Part shown: positions 27,649-36,844 of the stretch, in pieces | Position numbering within the stretch: position 1 is the first letter of the stretch | Layout of the letters: each line of letters begins with the position of its first letter | Assembly (NCBI GenBank): GCA_001714685.2 | Contig: MDTP02000054.1 | Span: 1-53,495 of the forward strand | DNA length: 53,495 nt | Origin: Methanosarcina sp. Ant1 | GTDB lineage: Archaea; Halobacteriota; Methanosarcinia; Methanosarcinales; Methanosarcinaceae | Direction of reading: 5' to 3' | The notes under the pieces: generated by a model | The model's database searches: none | What the model saw: only the letters and a program-made list of their open reading frames with translations | Told to the model about the DNA's origin: nothing | Position numbers and translations under genes: made by a program

Positions 27649-28311
27649 CTATGACTCTACAGCTTTTTGTCGCTTTACAAACCTAATACCCATCTCAAAG
27701 GCTTTCTCACAATCCAATGGGAACACTTCTGCTCGTCTTTTTGCTTTCTCTTCAGGATCAAAATTAGTCGCAACATACTTAGAATAATCATCAAACTGAT
27801 AGGTATCTGTACTGCACAGTGATTCGGAATGTCCGAAGATCCTCGTTGCAATCATCTCATTTAATTCAATAAGCTTATTAAGACCAAACATATCGAAATT
27901 TTCTTCCTTTACACCCATCGTGTAGATGTAACCAATAGAAATATTTTTCGGATACAATGATTGTGGGTTAGCAGAATAAACTAGATATGGAAATACATAG
28001 CGCTCCATGAACGACCTCATTTCGCCAGTAGAATTTCCAAGATAGATGGGTGATCCTAGTATCACTGCATCAACGTCTTTCAGCTTCTCCAACACAGGTG
28101 TTAGCTCATCATTCATCGCGCATTTTCCATAGCTTTTCCCATCTTTTAATTTACAGGCAAAACAACTTGTACACCCTTTAAAATTGAGATCATAGAGATG
28201 GATTATTTCTGTTTCTGCACCCTCGGAGGCTGCACCTTCAAGAGCTTTCTCCAACAGGGTTGCTGTATTCCATTTCTTTCTGGGACTTCCGTTTATTGCT
28301 ATTACTTTCAT
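27649..28311 (-). CDS. FMN-dependent oxidoreductase / iron-sulfur flavoprotein-like
   Basis: A flavodoxin-fold NAD(P)H-dependent FMN reductase of 220 residues. The FMN phosphate loop is INGSPRKKWNTATLL at residues 6-20, and GSPIYLGNSTGEMRSFMER is the second flavin loop. Four cysteines (C47, C50, C53, C64: C-x2-C-x2-C-x10-C) lie where iron-sulfur flavoproteins (Isf) of methanogens hold a cluster, though the last spacing is longer than the usual Isf motif, so cluster binding is uncertain. GGAGGT precedes ATG 28311. It may serve electron transfer or oxidative stress defence. Confidence 0.85.
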   Translation of the reverse strand: MKVIAINGSPRKKWNTATLLEKALEGAASEGAETEIIHLYDLNFKGCTSCFACKLKDGKSYGKCAMNDELTPVLEKLKDVDAVILGSPIYLGNSTGEMRSFMERYVFPYLVYSANPQSLYPKNISIGYIYTMGVKEENFDMFGLNKLIELNEMIATRIFGHSESLCSTDTYQFDDYSKYVATNFDPEEKAKRRAEVFPLDCEKAFEMGIRFVKRQKAVES

Positions 28312-28725
28312 GATTTTACCTCCATGTTTTCGCTCTTCTAAGGATTTCCCTGGAATAACTCATTTTCTTTTCTACATTCTCCTCAAGTCTATTAGATGAA
28401 CCCTATTTATCAATCAATCTAGACCAACTGATCAAATCTAATAAGTATTCAACTAACAGATATATAGAAAAGACGCTGTTTCATTGAATATGGGAAAAAA
28501 GAAGGATCGAAAAATTTGTATGGCGAAAGTGAGGCGATTGAAAGTCTGAATCCTGGATTTTTGAGTTTAATTTTAGATTTGGCCGCCTTTTCAAGTCTCG
28601 TTTTTTGATTCTTTTTAGATCTAGGCTTTGTAGCCTTATCCTTGAGTAGCCTACGGTTGCATTGCACCAGCTACCCGTCTTTTCCTGAATTTAATGCATA
28701 AAAATAATTTAATTCCAGGTTATAG

Positions 28726-28796
28726 TCAGCACATAAAATATTTGCACTTTATAAATCTGGTCCGATTTTACGAATGATGTTCAAAAGTGTGTAATT
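28726..28796. repeat. dispersed repeat family D, copy 2 (empty site)
   Basis: Uninterrupted copy of the repeat that carries a family E insertion at 9.9 kb. It runs from TCAGCACATAAAATATTTGC to GAATGATGTTCAAAAGTGTG. Comparison with the 9.9 kb copy defines the insertion point and the 8-bp duplication there. Confidence 0.75.
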
Positions 28797-28815
28797 CGTG
28801 AGTTCTCTATATAAT

Positions 28816-28899
28816 CAGATAAAGCAGATAAAACAGATAAAACAGATAAAACTGATAAAACTGATAAAACAGATAAAACTGATAAAACAGATAAAACAG
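28816..28899. repeat. 9-bp tandem repeat, about nine units
   Basis: Units cagataaaa and ctgataaaa alternate irregularly for about nine copies, followed by a partial cag. It starts 20 bp after repeat D. Microsatellite-like; no coding role. Confidence 0.92.
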
Positions 28900-29035
28900 A
28901 AACCAAATTATCGACTTAATTTCGCAACTATTTTCTTAAACATTTGAAGTACTTCCAAAATGTTTGGATAAATTATAAGGAGGGGAATGTTACGGCTCTG
29001 GAAAACCGTAACCCTTATCCTGCATCCGTCAATGT

Positions 29036-31423
29036 TTAAATATTCTGAGCATGTGCGAAACTACTTCCTGCATACGATGCAACCGGCCTGGGCATCTCGA
29101 TGTCCAGTGCTTCTTTTATGACATCTTCAATGGTCTCTACCGTTACAAACTCAAGTTCACTTCTGACATCCTCTGGCACATCCTCCAGATCTCTCTCGTT
29201 TTCTTTTGGTAGGATTACCTTTTTTATACCTGCTCGGTGTGCTGCCAGAATCTTCTCTTTTATGCCTCCCACAGGCAATACGGCACCACTTAACGTGATT
29301 TCGCCTGTCATGGCAATTTTTGGGTCAACTGCTTTGCCAGTAATTAAGGATGTCAGAGCAGTAAATAGTGTCACACCTGCTGATGGGCCGTCTTTTGGTG
29401 TTGCACCTGATGGCACGTGAATATGAATATCACTTGCAATAAAGTCAAAGCCATTTTCAGTGTTTGCAAGCCGTGATTTGACAAGACTCAAAGATATCTG
29501 TGCAGATTCTTTCATAACATCCCCAAGCTGGCCTGTTAGTGTAAGCTTTCCTTTTCCGGGCATGAATGTACCTTCTATGAAGAGAATATCTCCTCCGACA
29601 GGTGTCCATGCAAGTCCTGTGACTACACCAGGTACATTTTCTTTTCTGGCTTCCTCCTGGCGGATCAACTCTTTTCCAAGGATCTCTGTGAGCATATCCG
29701 TTTTCACCACATAAGGAAGGTCAGCATTCCCTGACACAATCTTCTCTGATACAAACCTTGCAGTCCTTGCAAGCTGTTTTTTAAGTCCTCTGACTCCTGC
29801 TTCGCGGGTATATTTTTCTATGATTACCTTTAAAGCATCATCTTCAATTCTAAGTTTATCCGCATCAAGGCCATGTTCCTCCAGTATATAGGAAATCAGA
29901 TGATCTCTTGCAATTGCAAGCTTCTCGTTTTTAGTGTAGCCAGAGATCTCTATCATCTCCATTCTGTCAAGGAGCGGCCAGGGGATATTTGCCAGGGAAT
30001 TGGCAGTGGCAATGAACAATACATCAGACAGGTCATATGGGACTTCCAGATAATGATCTGAGAATGTGCTGTTCTGTTCGGGGTCAAGGACTTCCAGAAG
30101 GGCACTTGCCGGGTCTCCAGCATAGGAAGCTGAAAGCTTATCCACTTCATCGAGGATAAATACGGGATTTTTTGTGCCTGCTTTTTTCATGCCCTGAATA
30201 ATTCTGCCTGGCAGAGCTCCTACGTACGTCCGCCTGTGCCCTCTGATTTCCGCTTCATCTTTGACACCACCAAGGCTTGCTCGGACATATTTCCTGCCAA
30301 GAGCATCTGCAATACTCTTTCCAAGGCTTGTTTTACCAGTACCCGGCGGTCCTACAAAGAGCAGAATCGAGCCCTGTTTCTCATGTTTTAATTTCATTAC
30401 TGCCAGATGCTGGATTATCCTCTCTTTGACCTTCTCAAGTCCGTTATGATTGCTCTCAAGCACGCGGCGGGCTTCAGCGATATCGATGCTTTTTTTCTCT
30501 TCTGTTACCCATGGAAGGTCAAGCAAAAGGTCCAGATAATTCCTGACGACGTGGCTTTCAGGATTATGGCTTCCCCCCATTTCGAGTTTCTTCAATTCTG
30601 ATAATGCTTTTTTTCTCACTTCATCAGGCATCTTCGAATTCTCGATTCTTTCCCGGTATCCTCCGTCACCTGAAGTGGAATCGTCACCTTCGCTAAGCTC
30701 TTCTTGAATTACCTTAAGCTGTTCCCGCAACATTGCTTCTCGATGCGACTTGCTAATTTTCTCGGAAACTTTTTTTGCCACTTCAAGCTGCAAGTTGATA
30801 TTTTCTTTCTGTTTAGTCATAATATAAAGAAATGTAAGATATCGTTCACGAACAGAAACAATCTCCAGAAGGTTCTGCTTTTCTGCAAGTTTTATCGGCA
30901 TATATGGCATAATATATCCCATAATCTGGTCAATGGAATCCATCTTATCGATTGGCCGGGTAAACTGCTCAGAACTCTGAAAGCGATTGCTTATCTCATG
31001 AATTGTCTTTTTTACATCCGCCATTATTTCTGCCTGAATATCTTCATCCAGATCCGGAATATCAGAAATAGGCTCATATTCTGCATAGAACAGTCCATTT
31101 TTCTGGTGCAGGGAGACAGCTTCTACCCTTTGGATAGCTTTCGCAGCAACTAGATATCCGTCATCAGTAGGCTGCACAAGCGTAATCTTTAACAGATTTC
31201 CGGTTTTATAAAAATTGTCTTCCGATAAGTCTGTAGTTTCAGTACCGCTCTTTACTGTCAACCCGATAGCATATGTAGGTTCGGCATTTTTCATATCAGT
31301 TAATAGCATTTCTCCGGTGATTTTGTCAGCCATGAATTTTGTCCGGCTTTTCGGGTAAACCACTATCTCAAAGAGAGGTATTACAATGCTCTCTCTGTCA
31401 TCTTCAGTTTGTCTTGGATACAT
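29036..31423 (-). CDS. lon: ATP-dependent Lon protease, soluble bacterial (LonA) type
   Basis: Degrades misfolded and regulatory proteins in the cytoplasm. An N-terminal LON substrate domain (about residues 10-205) is followed by a helical linker. The AAA+ module has Walker [13 protein letters not shown] near 358 and Walker [10 protein letters not shown] near 424. The S16 protease has the catalytic Ser in KDGPSAGV near 678 and Lys in [14 protein letters not shown] near 721. Archaeal LonB normally lacks the LON domain and has two membrane helices inserted in the AAA+ module. Neither feature applies here, so this is the bacterial form, probably acquired by transfer. I chose ATG 31423 (GAGATGAT upstream) over 31447. 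It lies 69 nt behind marR on the same strand. Confidence 0.95.
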   Translation of the reverse strand: MYPRQTEDDRESIVIPLFEIVVYPKSRTKFMADKITGEMLLTDMKNAEPTYAIGLTVKSGTETTDLSEDNFYKTGNLLKITLVQPTDDGYLVAAKAIQRVEAVSLHQKNGLFYAEYEPISDIPDLDEDIQAEIMADVKKTIHEISNRFQSSEQFTRPIDKMDSIDQIMGYIMPYMPIKLAEKQNLLEIVSVRERYLTFLYIMTKQKENINLQLEVAKKVSEKISKSHREAMLREQLKVIQEELSEGDDSTSGDGGYRERIENSKMPDEVRKKALSELKKLEMGGSHNPESHVVRNYLDLLLDLPWVTEEKKSIDIAEARRVLESNHNGLEKVKERIIQHLAVMKLKHEKQGSILLFVGPPGTGKTSLGKSIADALGRKYVRASLGGVKDEAEIRGHRRTYVGALPGRIIQGMKKAGTKNPVFILDEVDKLSASYAGDPASALLEVLDPEQNSTFSDHYLEVPYDLSDVLFIATANSLANIPWPLLDRMEMIEISGYTKNEKLAIARDHLISYILEEHGLDADKLRIEDDALKVIIEKYTREAGVRGLKKQLARTARFVSEKIVSGNADLPYVVKTDMLTEILGKELIRQEEARKENVPGVVTGLAWTPVGGDILFIEGTFMPGKGKLTLTGQLGDVMKESAQISLSLVKSRLANTENGFDFIASDIHIHVPSGATPKDGPSAGVTLFTALTSLITGKAVDPKIAMTGEITLSGAVLPVGGIKEKILAAHRAGIKKVILPKENERDLEDVPEDVRSELEFVTVETIEDVIKEALDIEMPRPVASYAGSSFAHAQNI

Positions 31424-31466
31424 TATCATCATCTCAATTATTATCATATTTGTTTGTTTGAATTAA

Positions 31467-31479
31467 CCTAACTATTAGG
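31467..31479. promoter_or_regulatory. palindrome CCTAA-CTA-TTAGG between marR and lon
   Basis: A perfect 5-bp inverted repeat with a 3-bp spacer lies in the marR-lon gap. A related TTAG-N7-CTAA stands at the marR promoter (31934-31948), close to the TATATAATTAGG sequence. MarR proteins bind such palindromes, so autoregulation is a reasonable guess; binding is not shown. Confidence 0.4.
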
Positions 31480-31492
31480 CCGAACAAAAAAA

Positions 31493-31912
31493 TCACCTTA
31501 ACTTTCCCAGAATTTCAATAAGAGTATCTAGCTCTTTTTCATCTAAGGAATCTGCCATCTTTTCAATAACCTTCATCAAAGCTTTCTCTTCAGCACGGGC
31601 TATCATCTGCCCTTTTTCGGTCAGACGAATATAAATTACTCTGCCATCATCGGAGCATTTTTCTCTGTATACACACTCCATTTTAACAAATTTATTGATC
31701 ATCTCTGTGATGGTGGGTTTTGAGTTTTTGGTGATTTTAGCAAGTCTGCTAAATGTCACTTCCCCATGTTCATCAATGGCTCTTAGATATCCTATCTGCT
31801 TCACAGTAATATCCGATAATCCACATTCAGAGAAGATCTCACAAGAGCATCCGCTTTTGATGCTGATCAGGTTTTCAAAAACTATGAACAAATGCTCTTT
31901 TTTCGCAATCAT
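31493..31912 (-). CDS. MarR-family regulator with N-terminal cysteines
   Basis: A 139-residue winged-helix repressor. The DNA-binding part runs VTFSRLAKITKNSKPTITEMINKFV (about residues 52-76) and the wing follows with DDGRVIYIRLTEKG. Cysteines C22, C24 and C30 sit in the N-terminal dimerisation region (GCSCEIFSECG), and C80 and C86 lie next to the wing. Such clusters in MarR proteins often sense oxidants or metals, but the signal here is unknown. It directly precedes lon and is divergent from the Cys-rich small protein at 32211. The regulator probably controls lon and itself. Confidence 0.88.
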   Translation of the reverse strand: MIAKKEHLFIVFENLISIKSGCSCEIFSECGLSDITVKQIGYLRAIDEHGEVTFSRLAKITKNSKPTITEMINKFVKMECVYREKCSDDGRVIYIRLTEKGQMIARAEEKALMKVIEKMADSLDEKELDTLIEILGKLR

Positions 31913-32210
31913 ATCTCAATCTGACTTGTTAGTTAGTATTCTCCTAATTATATACTTTTCGCTTGTGGCAAGTTTTACCTGTATTGCCTGCCAGAATTGA
32001 TTAGTCGTCCTACATTTGGCCATAAATGAGGATTTGTACAGACATTAGGGGCAGAATTAAAGGTCCTGAAAATAAGCAGATTATGTGGCTACTTCATTCA
32101 TTTCCCTTCGGATTCCAGATTTATAGATTAATCTTCAGAATCAATGTTTCGAAAACGGTTTGAACCTAAATTACATACTTTTTCTATTAAGCATATTGAG
32201 GTGATATGGA

Positions 32211-32369
32211 ATGAACTGCAGTGAACTAAAAGAAGGTCAGGTCCTTTCTTGTGAAGGATGCGGGTTCGAACTTAAGGTATCAAAAGAATGTAAAGATGAA
32301 AATTGTTCTACAGATGTCTGCTGTACCGGCAACATAACGTGTTGCGGAGAACCGATGAAATTAAAATAA
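32211..32369 (+). CDS. small Cys-rich protein, desulforedoxin-like
   Basis: A 52-residue protein with nine cysteines (3, 14, 17, 27, 32, 37, 38, 44, 45). GQVLSCEGCGFELKV resembles the N-terminal CxxC of desulforedoxin, and ITCCGEPMKLK its C-terminal CC-G-x-PM motif; an insert of about 12 residues with four more cysteines lies between. It should bind iron or zinc. The start is firm: GAGGTGAT lies five bases before ATG 32211, and an earlier ATG runs into a stop. It is divergent from marR-lon, which suggests a shared stress or metal response. The function is not established. Confidence 0.8.
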   Translation: MNCSELKEGQVLSCEGCGFELKVSKECKDENCSTDVCCTGNITCCGEPMKLK

Positions 32370-32478
32370 TAAGTGAAGTGAATTAACATAGTATAAAAAT
32401 GAATAAATCCGGAGAGGGTGCAGTAAAGATAAATCCAGAAAAAATCTTATTTCTGGACCTTTTTCTGGAATCTAAAAA

Positions 32479-32529
32479 GCCTATTGTTGCTTTCTTTCAA
32501 GCCTATTGTTGCTTTCTTTCAAGCCTATT
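32479..32529. repeat. 22-bp direct repeat, two full copies plus partial
   Basis: The 22-mer gcctattgttgctttctttcaa occurs at 32479-32500 and 32501-32522, then gcctatt starts a third. It lies in the T-rich tail downstream of the DUF3147 pair and could be part of a terminator region for it or for the small Cys-rich gene. Confidence 0.85.
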
Positions 32530-32554
32530 TTTTGCGGTCTTTTTTCTTTACTTT

Positions 32555-32938
32555 TCAAAAATTAATCAGTCGGGTTGTTATATATGAACTGACGAACCAG
32601 ACTGAAAGGGCAATAATGAGTGATAGACCCCACTGGTTAAGGTGCTCCATGCAAAAAACAGCAGTGAGCACACAAATAGTACAGCCAAGCATTCCTGCGC
32701 TGGCTCCGAGGGCAATGTCAGCAGCTTGCTTCGAACTTCCGAAGTAGCCTGCCATTATTACGGATGCAGCCATAACAGCCGGAAAAGCGGCAAAAATACC
32801 CGCAAAGGATTTTGAGGGAATAAGCTGCAGCAGGATATAACAGGTAGCAACTGCAGTTCCTCCGAAGACGAACCTGAGACCTTGATCCCGAAAATCAGCT
32901 TTAATTGTATCTATTTCCACTATTGATCCAATTTTCAC
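32555..32938 (-). CDS. DUF3147-family membrane protein
   Basis: A 127-residue protein with four membrane segments. The pattern RFVFGGTAVATCYIL then FAGIFAAFPAVMAAS is shared with the neighbour at 32982, and together they look like a DUF3147 (PF11345) paralogue pair that may form a heteromer. GTG 32938 follows GGAG by nine bases. It ends with a hydrophobic helix and a short basic tail. No transport substrate can be inferred. Confidence 0.75.
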   Translation of the reverse strand: MKIGSIVEIDTIKADFRDQGLRFVFGGTAVATCYILLQLIPSKSFAGIFAAFPAVMAASVIMAGYFGSSKQAADIALGASAGMLGCTICVLTAVFCMEHLNQWGLSLIIALSVWFVSSYITTRLINF

Positions 32939-32981
32939 TTATTTTAACTCCTGCATATTTCTCTACTTTCACGTTTGCTTC

Positions 32982-33344
32982 TCAAAACCCAAACCAGGTG
33001 ACGTAGATTGTCGGGGCAATTATAATCCAGAGGAAGAGAGTATAAACCAGGCCTTTCTTCCACCCGTACCTAAGAATCATGTAGCTTGCTGCAATAGCAC
33101 AGCAAATATTGGCTAGCATCCCTACAAACGCACCTTTGGAAAGCTGCTCTGAGACCAGGAGCAAATCACTACCTTTATATTCTCTACTCAGGCCTATAAC
33201 TACTGCCAGGTATACTGCAGGGAAAGCTGCAAAAATTCCCCCAAGCCTGCCTCCGAAATTCTTCGCAATTAAAGCGGCAGCAACAACTGCACTTCCTCCG
33301 AATAGAAAGCGAAGGAGAACCTGGAATACATCGATACTGATCAT
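32982..33344 (-). CDS. DUF3147-family membrane protein
   Basis: A 120-residue, four-helix membrane protein. RFLFGGSAVVAAALIA and LGGIFAAFPAVYLAVV match the neighbouring paralogue. The last helix contains LWIIIAPTIYV. The 43-nt gap to the second gene suggests one transcript. The family is uncharacterised; the conserved GGxxAAFPA motif may line a pore or interface, which is inference. Confidence 0.78.
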   Translation of the reverse strand: MISIDVFQVLLRFLFGGSAVVAAALIAKNFGGRLGGIFAAFPAVYLAVVIGLSREYKGSDLLLVSEQLSKGAFVGMLANICCAIAASYMILRYGWKKGLVYTLFLWIIIAPTIYVTWFGF

Positions 33345-33486
33345 TATTTTCTGTCCTTGTATAGAGTATCCTGGTGATAGCAGTATGCCTTTTTTGGAGA
33401 ATTGAGCTTATTTACCGTCACTGGAACATGCGTAATCCACTGGCCATTGAATATTTTTTCGATTGCTAGAGTGATTACAGGTGAAT

Positions 33487-34413
33487 CTAACCCTCGTGTC
33501 CATACTTTTCCCTGATCTCGGACTCTTTAAGAACTTTGAGCCCCAGCTTCTCCAGAATTGCAGAAATTCGGTTCCTGTCCTCACTTTTCATGGATTTCCT
33601 GTCAAAATAAGCAAAATCAGCATTTGATTTCTCAACAGCTTGCCTGATAAGGGCTTCATCCACGAAATCTAGCTGGTACTTAGGAAAGTTATGTCCGAAG
33701 GAGATGTCGGTTTCAAGTAAAAGCCCTGTCTGGCGCATGGCATAATGCCCGCCTCCGAAACCGAGGGCCACTGGTACTTCTTCAAGAGATACTGCAAGGA
33801 TAGCTTTTGCAGCAACCTCGCCTGCTTCCACGTCTTCCCATTGCTTCTCGGTGCTTCCAATTTCGGCATAGATAGACGGGACTGAGAGTTCGGTGGGGCC
33901 GTGATGGGTCACTTCGAGGGTGACATCGTACTTCAGGCCTTTTTCTTCCGCCAGCCTTTTCATTTCCTTAAGTATGGACTTCATTGCAGGCGGGGAAGAA
34001 ACTGCAAGTTCTTTTGGGCGGCCCCCGAGTCTTGCCTCCTCAGAAGGATTTCCTGTACAATGCACGGTAAGGGAATTGACCTCCTCTTTGCCCCTGTGCT
34101 TGGATGCAAAAATTATAAGGGACGCTGGCAGCCCTGCTGTTTCCAATTTCTTATCAAGTCCATCCTGAAAGACATGAATTTCTTCAATTTCCACAAGCCG
34201 GAATTTTCCGTCAGAGGATTTTCGGGCTGCTGAAAATCCGGAGTTTTCGGGGAGCTCAAGGGGTTTCCACTCCTTCAGGCTCAAAAGATGCTTTTTAATG
34301 TTCTGGCTGGCAAGGTCAGGGGCAGAACAGATTATCGTTATTTTTGGAAAAGGATTTTCAGGGAGGTTTTTTTCCTGCTTACTGAGTCCTTCTGGATTGC
34401 TGTTATCTTCCAT
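33487..34413 (-). CDS. dtdA: D-aminoacyl-tRNA deacylase, archaeal type (DtdA/GEK1)
   Basis: Hydrolyses D-amino acids wrongly attached to tRNA. The family features are ITIICSAPDLASQNIKKHLL near the start, VTHHGPTELSVPSIYAEIGS in the centre (about 165-185) and GFGGGHYAMRQTGLLL near 220. The length of 308 residues fits the archaeal and plant family, which is unrelated to bacterial Dtd. The first 25 residues are hydrophilic and may be an extension. It is a single gene convergent with nothing nearby; a family A element lies 130 bp upstream. Confidence 0.9.
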   Translation of the reverse strand: MEDNSNPEGLSKQEKNLPENPFPKITIICSAPDLASQNIKKHLLSLKEWKPLELPENSGFSAARKSSDGKFRLVEIEEIHVFQDGLDKKLETAGLPASLIIFASKHRGKEEVNSLTVHCTGNPSEEARLGGRPKELAVSSPPAMKSILKEMKRLAEEKGLKYDVTLEVTHHGPTELSVPSIYAEIGSTEKQWEDVEAGEVAAKAILAVSLEEVPVALGFGGGHYAMRQTGLLLETDISFGHNFPKYQLDFVDEALIRQAVEKSNADFAYFDRKSMKSEDRNRISAILEKLGLKVLKESEIREKYGHEG

Positions 34414-34546
34414 TTTAGATCAATCCGAGTCTTGTCACTTTAGCGTTCCTATAAATTTCGTTAAAATAGATAAAGCCAACCCCGAATCGCAGCCTTGAAT
34501 GTAAAGTACAAAGAGGCCATGAAAAGGTCACACTGAAAAGTTAGGG

Positions 34547-34659
34547 GGTCGTGTCCTTGAGTTATTGATCAATTCCAAAAAAGCGAGTACATCTCTCGTA
34601 TTTGAGGAAAATGCAGAGATTCTTGTGCTTACGGTTTTCAATAACTCACACCCATGACC
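34547..34659 (+). mobile_element. 113-bp inverted-repeat element, family A copy 3
   Basis: The ends are GGTCGTGTCC...ATGACC with the inner pair GAGTTATTGATCA / TCAATAACTC. It is the closest match to copy 1 (the right-hand 35 bp are almost identical). No target duplication is visible. It lies between the dtdA promoter and the glnA 3' end. Confidence 0.78.
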
Positions 34660-34919
34660 GGAATAGGAAGCCTAATGGAATATGAATTCTAAGGAGTAAG
34701 AACTATAGTCACGAGGCCAAATAATGCAACTATTCGATGAACTTAAAGTGGTTTTCATTGCAACAATTACAGGCGTGACTATAAGTAAAAAAGAAGCTTA
34801 TTCTCCGGAAAATTTTACATAAAAAATATAATTAGCAGAACCCTGCTCCCAAAAGAGAGGACTCTGCGCTTTTTCCTGGCGGAAAAAGAAAAAAGGTTTT
34901 TAAAGTGCCTAAACTGGTT

Positions 34920-36440
34920 TTAGCCAATGTGGATGTAAGCGTCCACAAGTTTCCTGATTTCTTCGTTCTTGCCGTAGAGCCTCTCGCTGAGCTGGTAGTC
35001 ATCAAGGGCTTCAAGTCCTTTTGCGGTATCGTTTATCATGCCTTCGGTGAAGACACCGTACTGCGTGAAAATGTCTTTCTGTTTCTTCAGGGCCTGAGCG
35101 GACTCGTAGCAGGAAGCAGGTAGGTGTTCAAGCTGTGCAAGCCTGTCTTTGTGCTCGTCCTTGAAGATGTTCACGTTGATGTAGAGCTTCTTAGCGATGT
35201 CAAGGGCATTTTTCATCTCAAGCCCGTGGCGGATAGCTACAGCGAAGGCTGCAAAGAGAAGGTAAATGTCAGCTGAGCTGTCTGCAGCACGGAATTCGAA
35301 AGTTGACTTGTAGCTGTGGCTCTTGAGCTCCTCGTTGTAGTTCGGATTGGCGAGGGTTACCATCTTGCTGGATTCCTCGGCGAACCAGCCAAGGGGCACA
35401 CGGACAAGTGCAGAGCGATTCCTGTCTCCCCAGCAGATGTTGGTAGGAGCTTCCTGGTGAGGAACAAGGCGCAGGTAGGAGGTAGGGATCCGGTTTCCAA
35501 ATGCAGTGATTCCTGCTGCGATGTCAAGAAGACCAGCCATTGCACGTTTTGCAACGTTGCTGATATCGCCGTTCTCGACCATGACACTCTTTCCATCCTT
35601 CAGGAGCTTCATGTGGACGTGCATCCCGCTTCCGGCTTTTCCGACAGTGATCTTCGGGGCAAAGCTAGCCATTACACCATACTGCTCGGCAAGCATCCTG
35701 AGCATCCATTTTGCAATAAGCAGACGGTCGGCACTGTTTTCAAGTGTGTCAGTCTCGAATTCGATTTCGTTCTGCTCGTAGTAGTACTTGTCGTCAGTGA
35801 AGTTCCCGACTTCAGAATGCCCGTATTTGATTTTTCCGCCAGCTTCGGAGATATACATCATTGCTTCTTTCCTGAGCTGGTCGAATTTAGTGAAGGGATT
35901 GGATTCGTGGTACCCTCTCTGGTCAACTGCAGGGAAACCCATGTTGATTTCATCTTTGTTGGCAATGATATAGTATTCGAGTTCGCCCATTGCCTGAAGT
36001 TCGTAGCCTGTCTTCTCGGTAAGGACCTGGCCAGCCTTCTTCATGACGGTTTCTGAAGCGCTTTTGAGAGGGGTTCCGTCCTTGTCGAAGTAAGAACAGA
36101 GAATATCAAGGGTGGGGATTTCTTCAAAAGGATTTACGAAAGCAGTCCTGTATTTAGGAAGTACATAGAGGTCGCTTGTGTCTGCCTCAATGTATGTAAA
36201 AAGACTTGATCCATCTACTCTCTCCCCGGCAGAGAGTAAGTTGTCAAGGTGCTCTTCGTCTCTGATCACGAAGGCGAGGGCTTTAAGTCTCCCATCCCCG
36301 CCAACATAACGGAAAGTCAGCATCTTAATGCCGTTTTCCTTGACGAACTTCATGATGTCTTCTTTGGTGAATTCGCTTGCCGGTTTATTAAGGTACTGTA
36401 CCAGTTTGTTCGGATTCAGTTCTACATTTGATGGTCTCAT
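34920..36440 (-). CDS. Glutamine synthetase family protein, divergent
   Basis: Likely makes glutamine from glutamate, ammonia and ATP. The core motifs are RVDGSSLFTYIEADTSDLYV, the metal-binding Glu in MGELEYYII, EQNEIEFE, AGSGMHVHMKL, YLRLVPHQEAP...NRSALVRVP and FEFRAADSSADIYLL. It is longer (506) than the usual archaeal GlnA of about 440, and the regulatory NLY adenylylation site is replaced by NIF. It may be the GlnA2-type paralogue known in Methanosarcina, or act on another glutamyl substrate. GGGAT precedes the ATG, and a TATA box is at 36581-36590. Confidence 0.85.
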   Translation of the reverse strand: MRPSNVELNPNKLVQYLNKPASEFTKEDIMKFVKENGIKMLTFRYVGGDGRLKALAFVIRDEEHLDNLLSAGERVDGSSLFTYIEADTSDLYVLPKYRTAFVNPFEEIPTLDILCSYFDKDGTPLKSASETVMKKAGQVLTEKTGYELQAMGELEYYIIANKDEINMGFPAVDQRGYHESNPFTKFDQLRKEAMMYISEAGGKIKYGHSEVGNFTDDKYYYEQNEIEFETDTLENSADRLLIAKWMLRMLAEQYGVMASFAPKITVGKAGSGMHVHMKLLKDGKSVMVENGDISNVAKRAMAGLLDIAAGITAFGNRIPTSYLRLVPHQEAPTNICWGDRNRSALVRVPLGWFAEESSKMVTLANPNYNEELKSHSYKSTFEFRAADSSADIYLLFAAFAVAIRHGLEMKNALDIAKKLYINVNIFKDEHKDRLAQLEHLPASCYESAQALKKQKDIFTQYGVFTEGMINDTAKGLEALDDYQLSERLYGKNEEIRKLVDAYIHIG

Positions 36441-36844
36441 AATTATCCCTTCTTTTTAACTGGAATATTCGAAGTATTCAAAGCCTCATCCAATATCGAA
36501 TATCCCCAGGCTTACTGGTTACAACATAATCATAATTTTGTGAATTATTGCCTGATAGGAAAGTGATAACTTACTGCTAGCTATATAAATGTTTTCTTTA
36601 TTTTATTTTTTTAAAAAGATATAATATAGCAAAAAGTAGCAAAGCTTTGTTCCTTATAGCACGGCTTTGCTCCTTATAATCTGTTCTCCTTATGAGCCGG
36701 AATATGTAGATCGGGGTTTTGCCCAATAAATATATTGGACGAATCTCATATAGGCATTTGATAGATATAGTTCTCAAATTGATAGGAGCGGCCAGATACC
36801 TCGGTCTGCTTTCTAAATTTTATCAAGGATAATGGGGGAAAAAT
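36441..36844. promoter_or_regulatory. divergent promoter region between the glutamine synthetase and fprA
   Basis: Gene-free. The minus-strand TATA box ATTTATATAG (36581-36590) serves the synthetase with a leader of about 120 nt. For fprA the best TATA lies inside the palindrome CCAATA-AATA-TATTGG (36723-36738), with a leader of about 85 nt. In between, a TTTGYTCCTTATA motif occurs three times (36645-36695). The NrpR-type GGTA-N6-TACC operator was not found. Confidence 0.5.

Larger units (their letters stand above)
28312..29035. other. gene-free region with repeat D copy 2 and a 9-bp satellite
   Basis: No accepted gene. A Lys-rich minus-strand frame at 28449-28667 has no ribosome site and no family features. 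The right half holds repeat D (28726-28796) and the cagataaaa array (28816-28899). Confidence 0.6.

Noticed and set aside
27369-27686. 105-codon hydrophobic frame on the plus strand
   Set aside because: No ribosome site, overlaps the end of the FMN oxidoreductase gene, and its hydrophobicity follows from T-rich DNA. A decayed membrane gene is possible but not supported.
28449-28667. Lys-rich 72-codon frame on the minus strand
   Set aside because: No ribosome site and no recognisable motif; the composition reflects A-rich codons.
28816-28899. CRISPR array
   Set aside because: Simple 9-bp satellite without spacers.
32260-32275. GGGTTCGAAC resembling a tRNA T-arm
   Set aside because: It lies inside the Cys-rich small protein frame, and no acceptor or anticodon stem surrounds it.
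35316-36056. 246-codon plus-strand frame
   Set aside because: Fully inside the glutamine synthetase on the other strand; a shadow frame.
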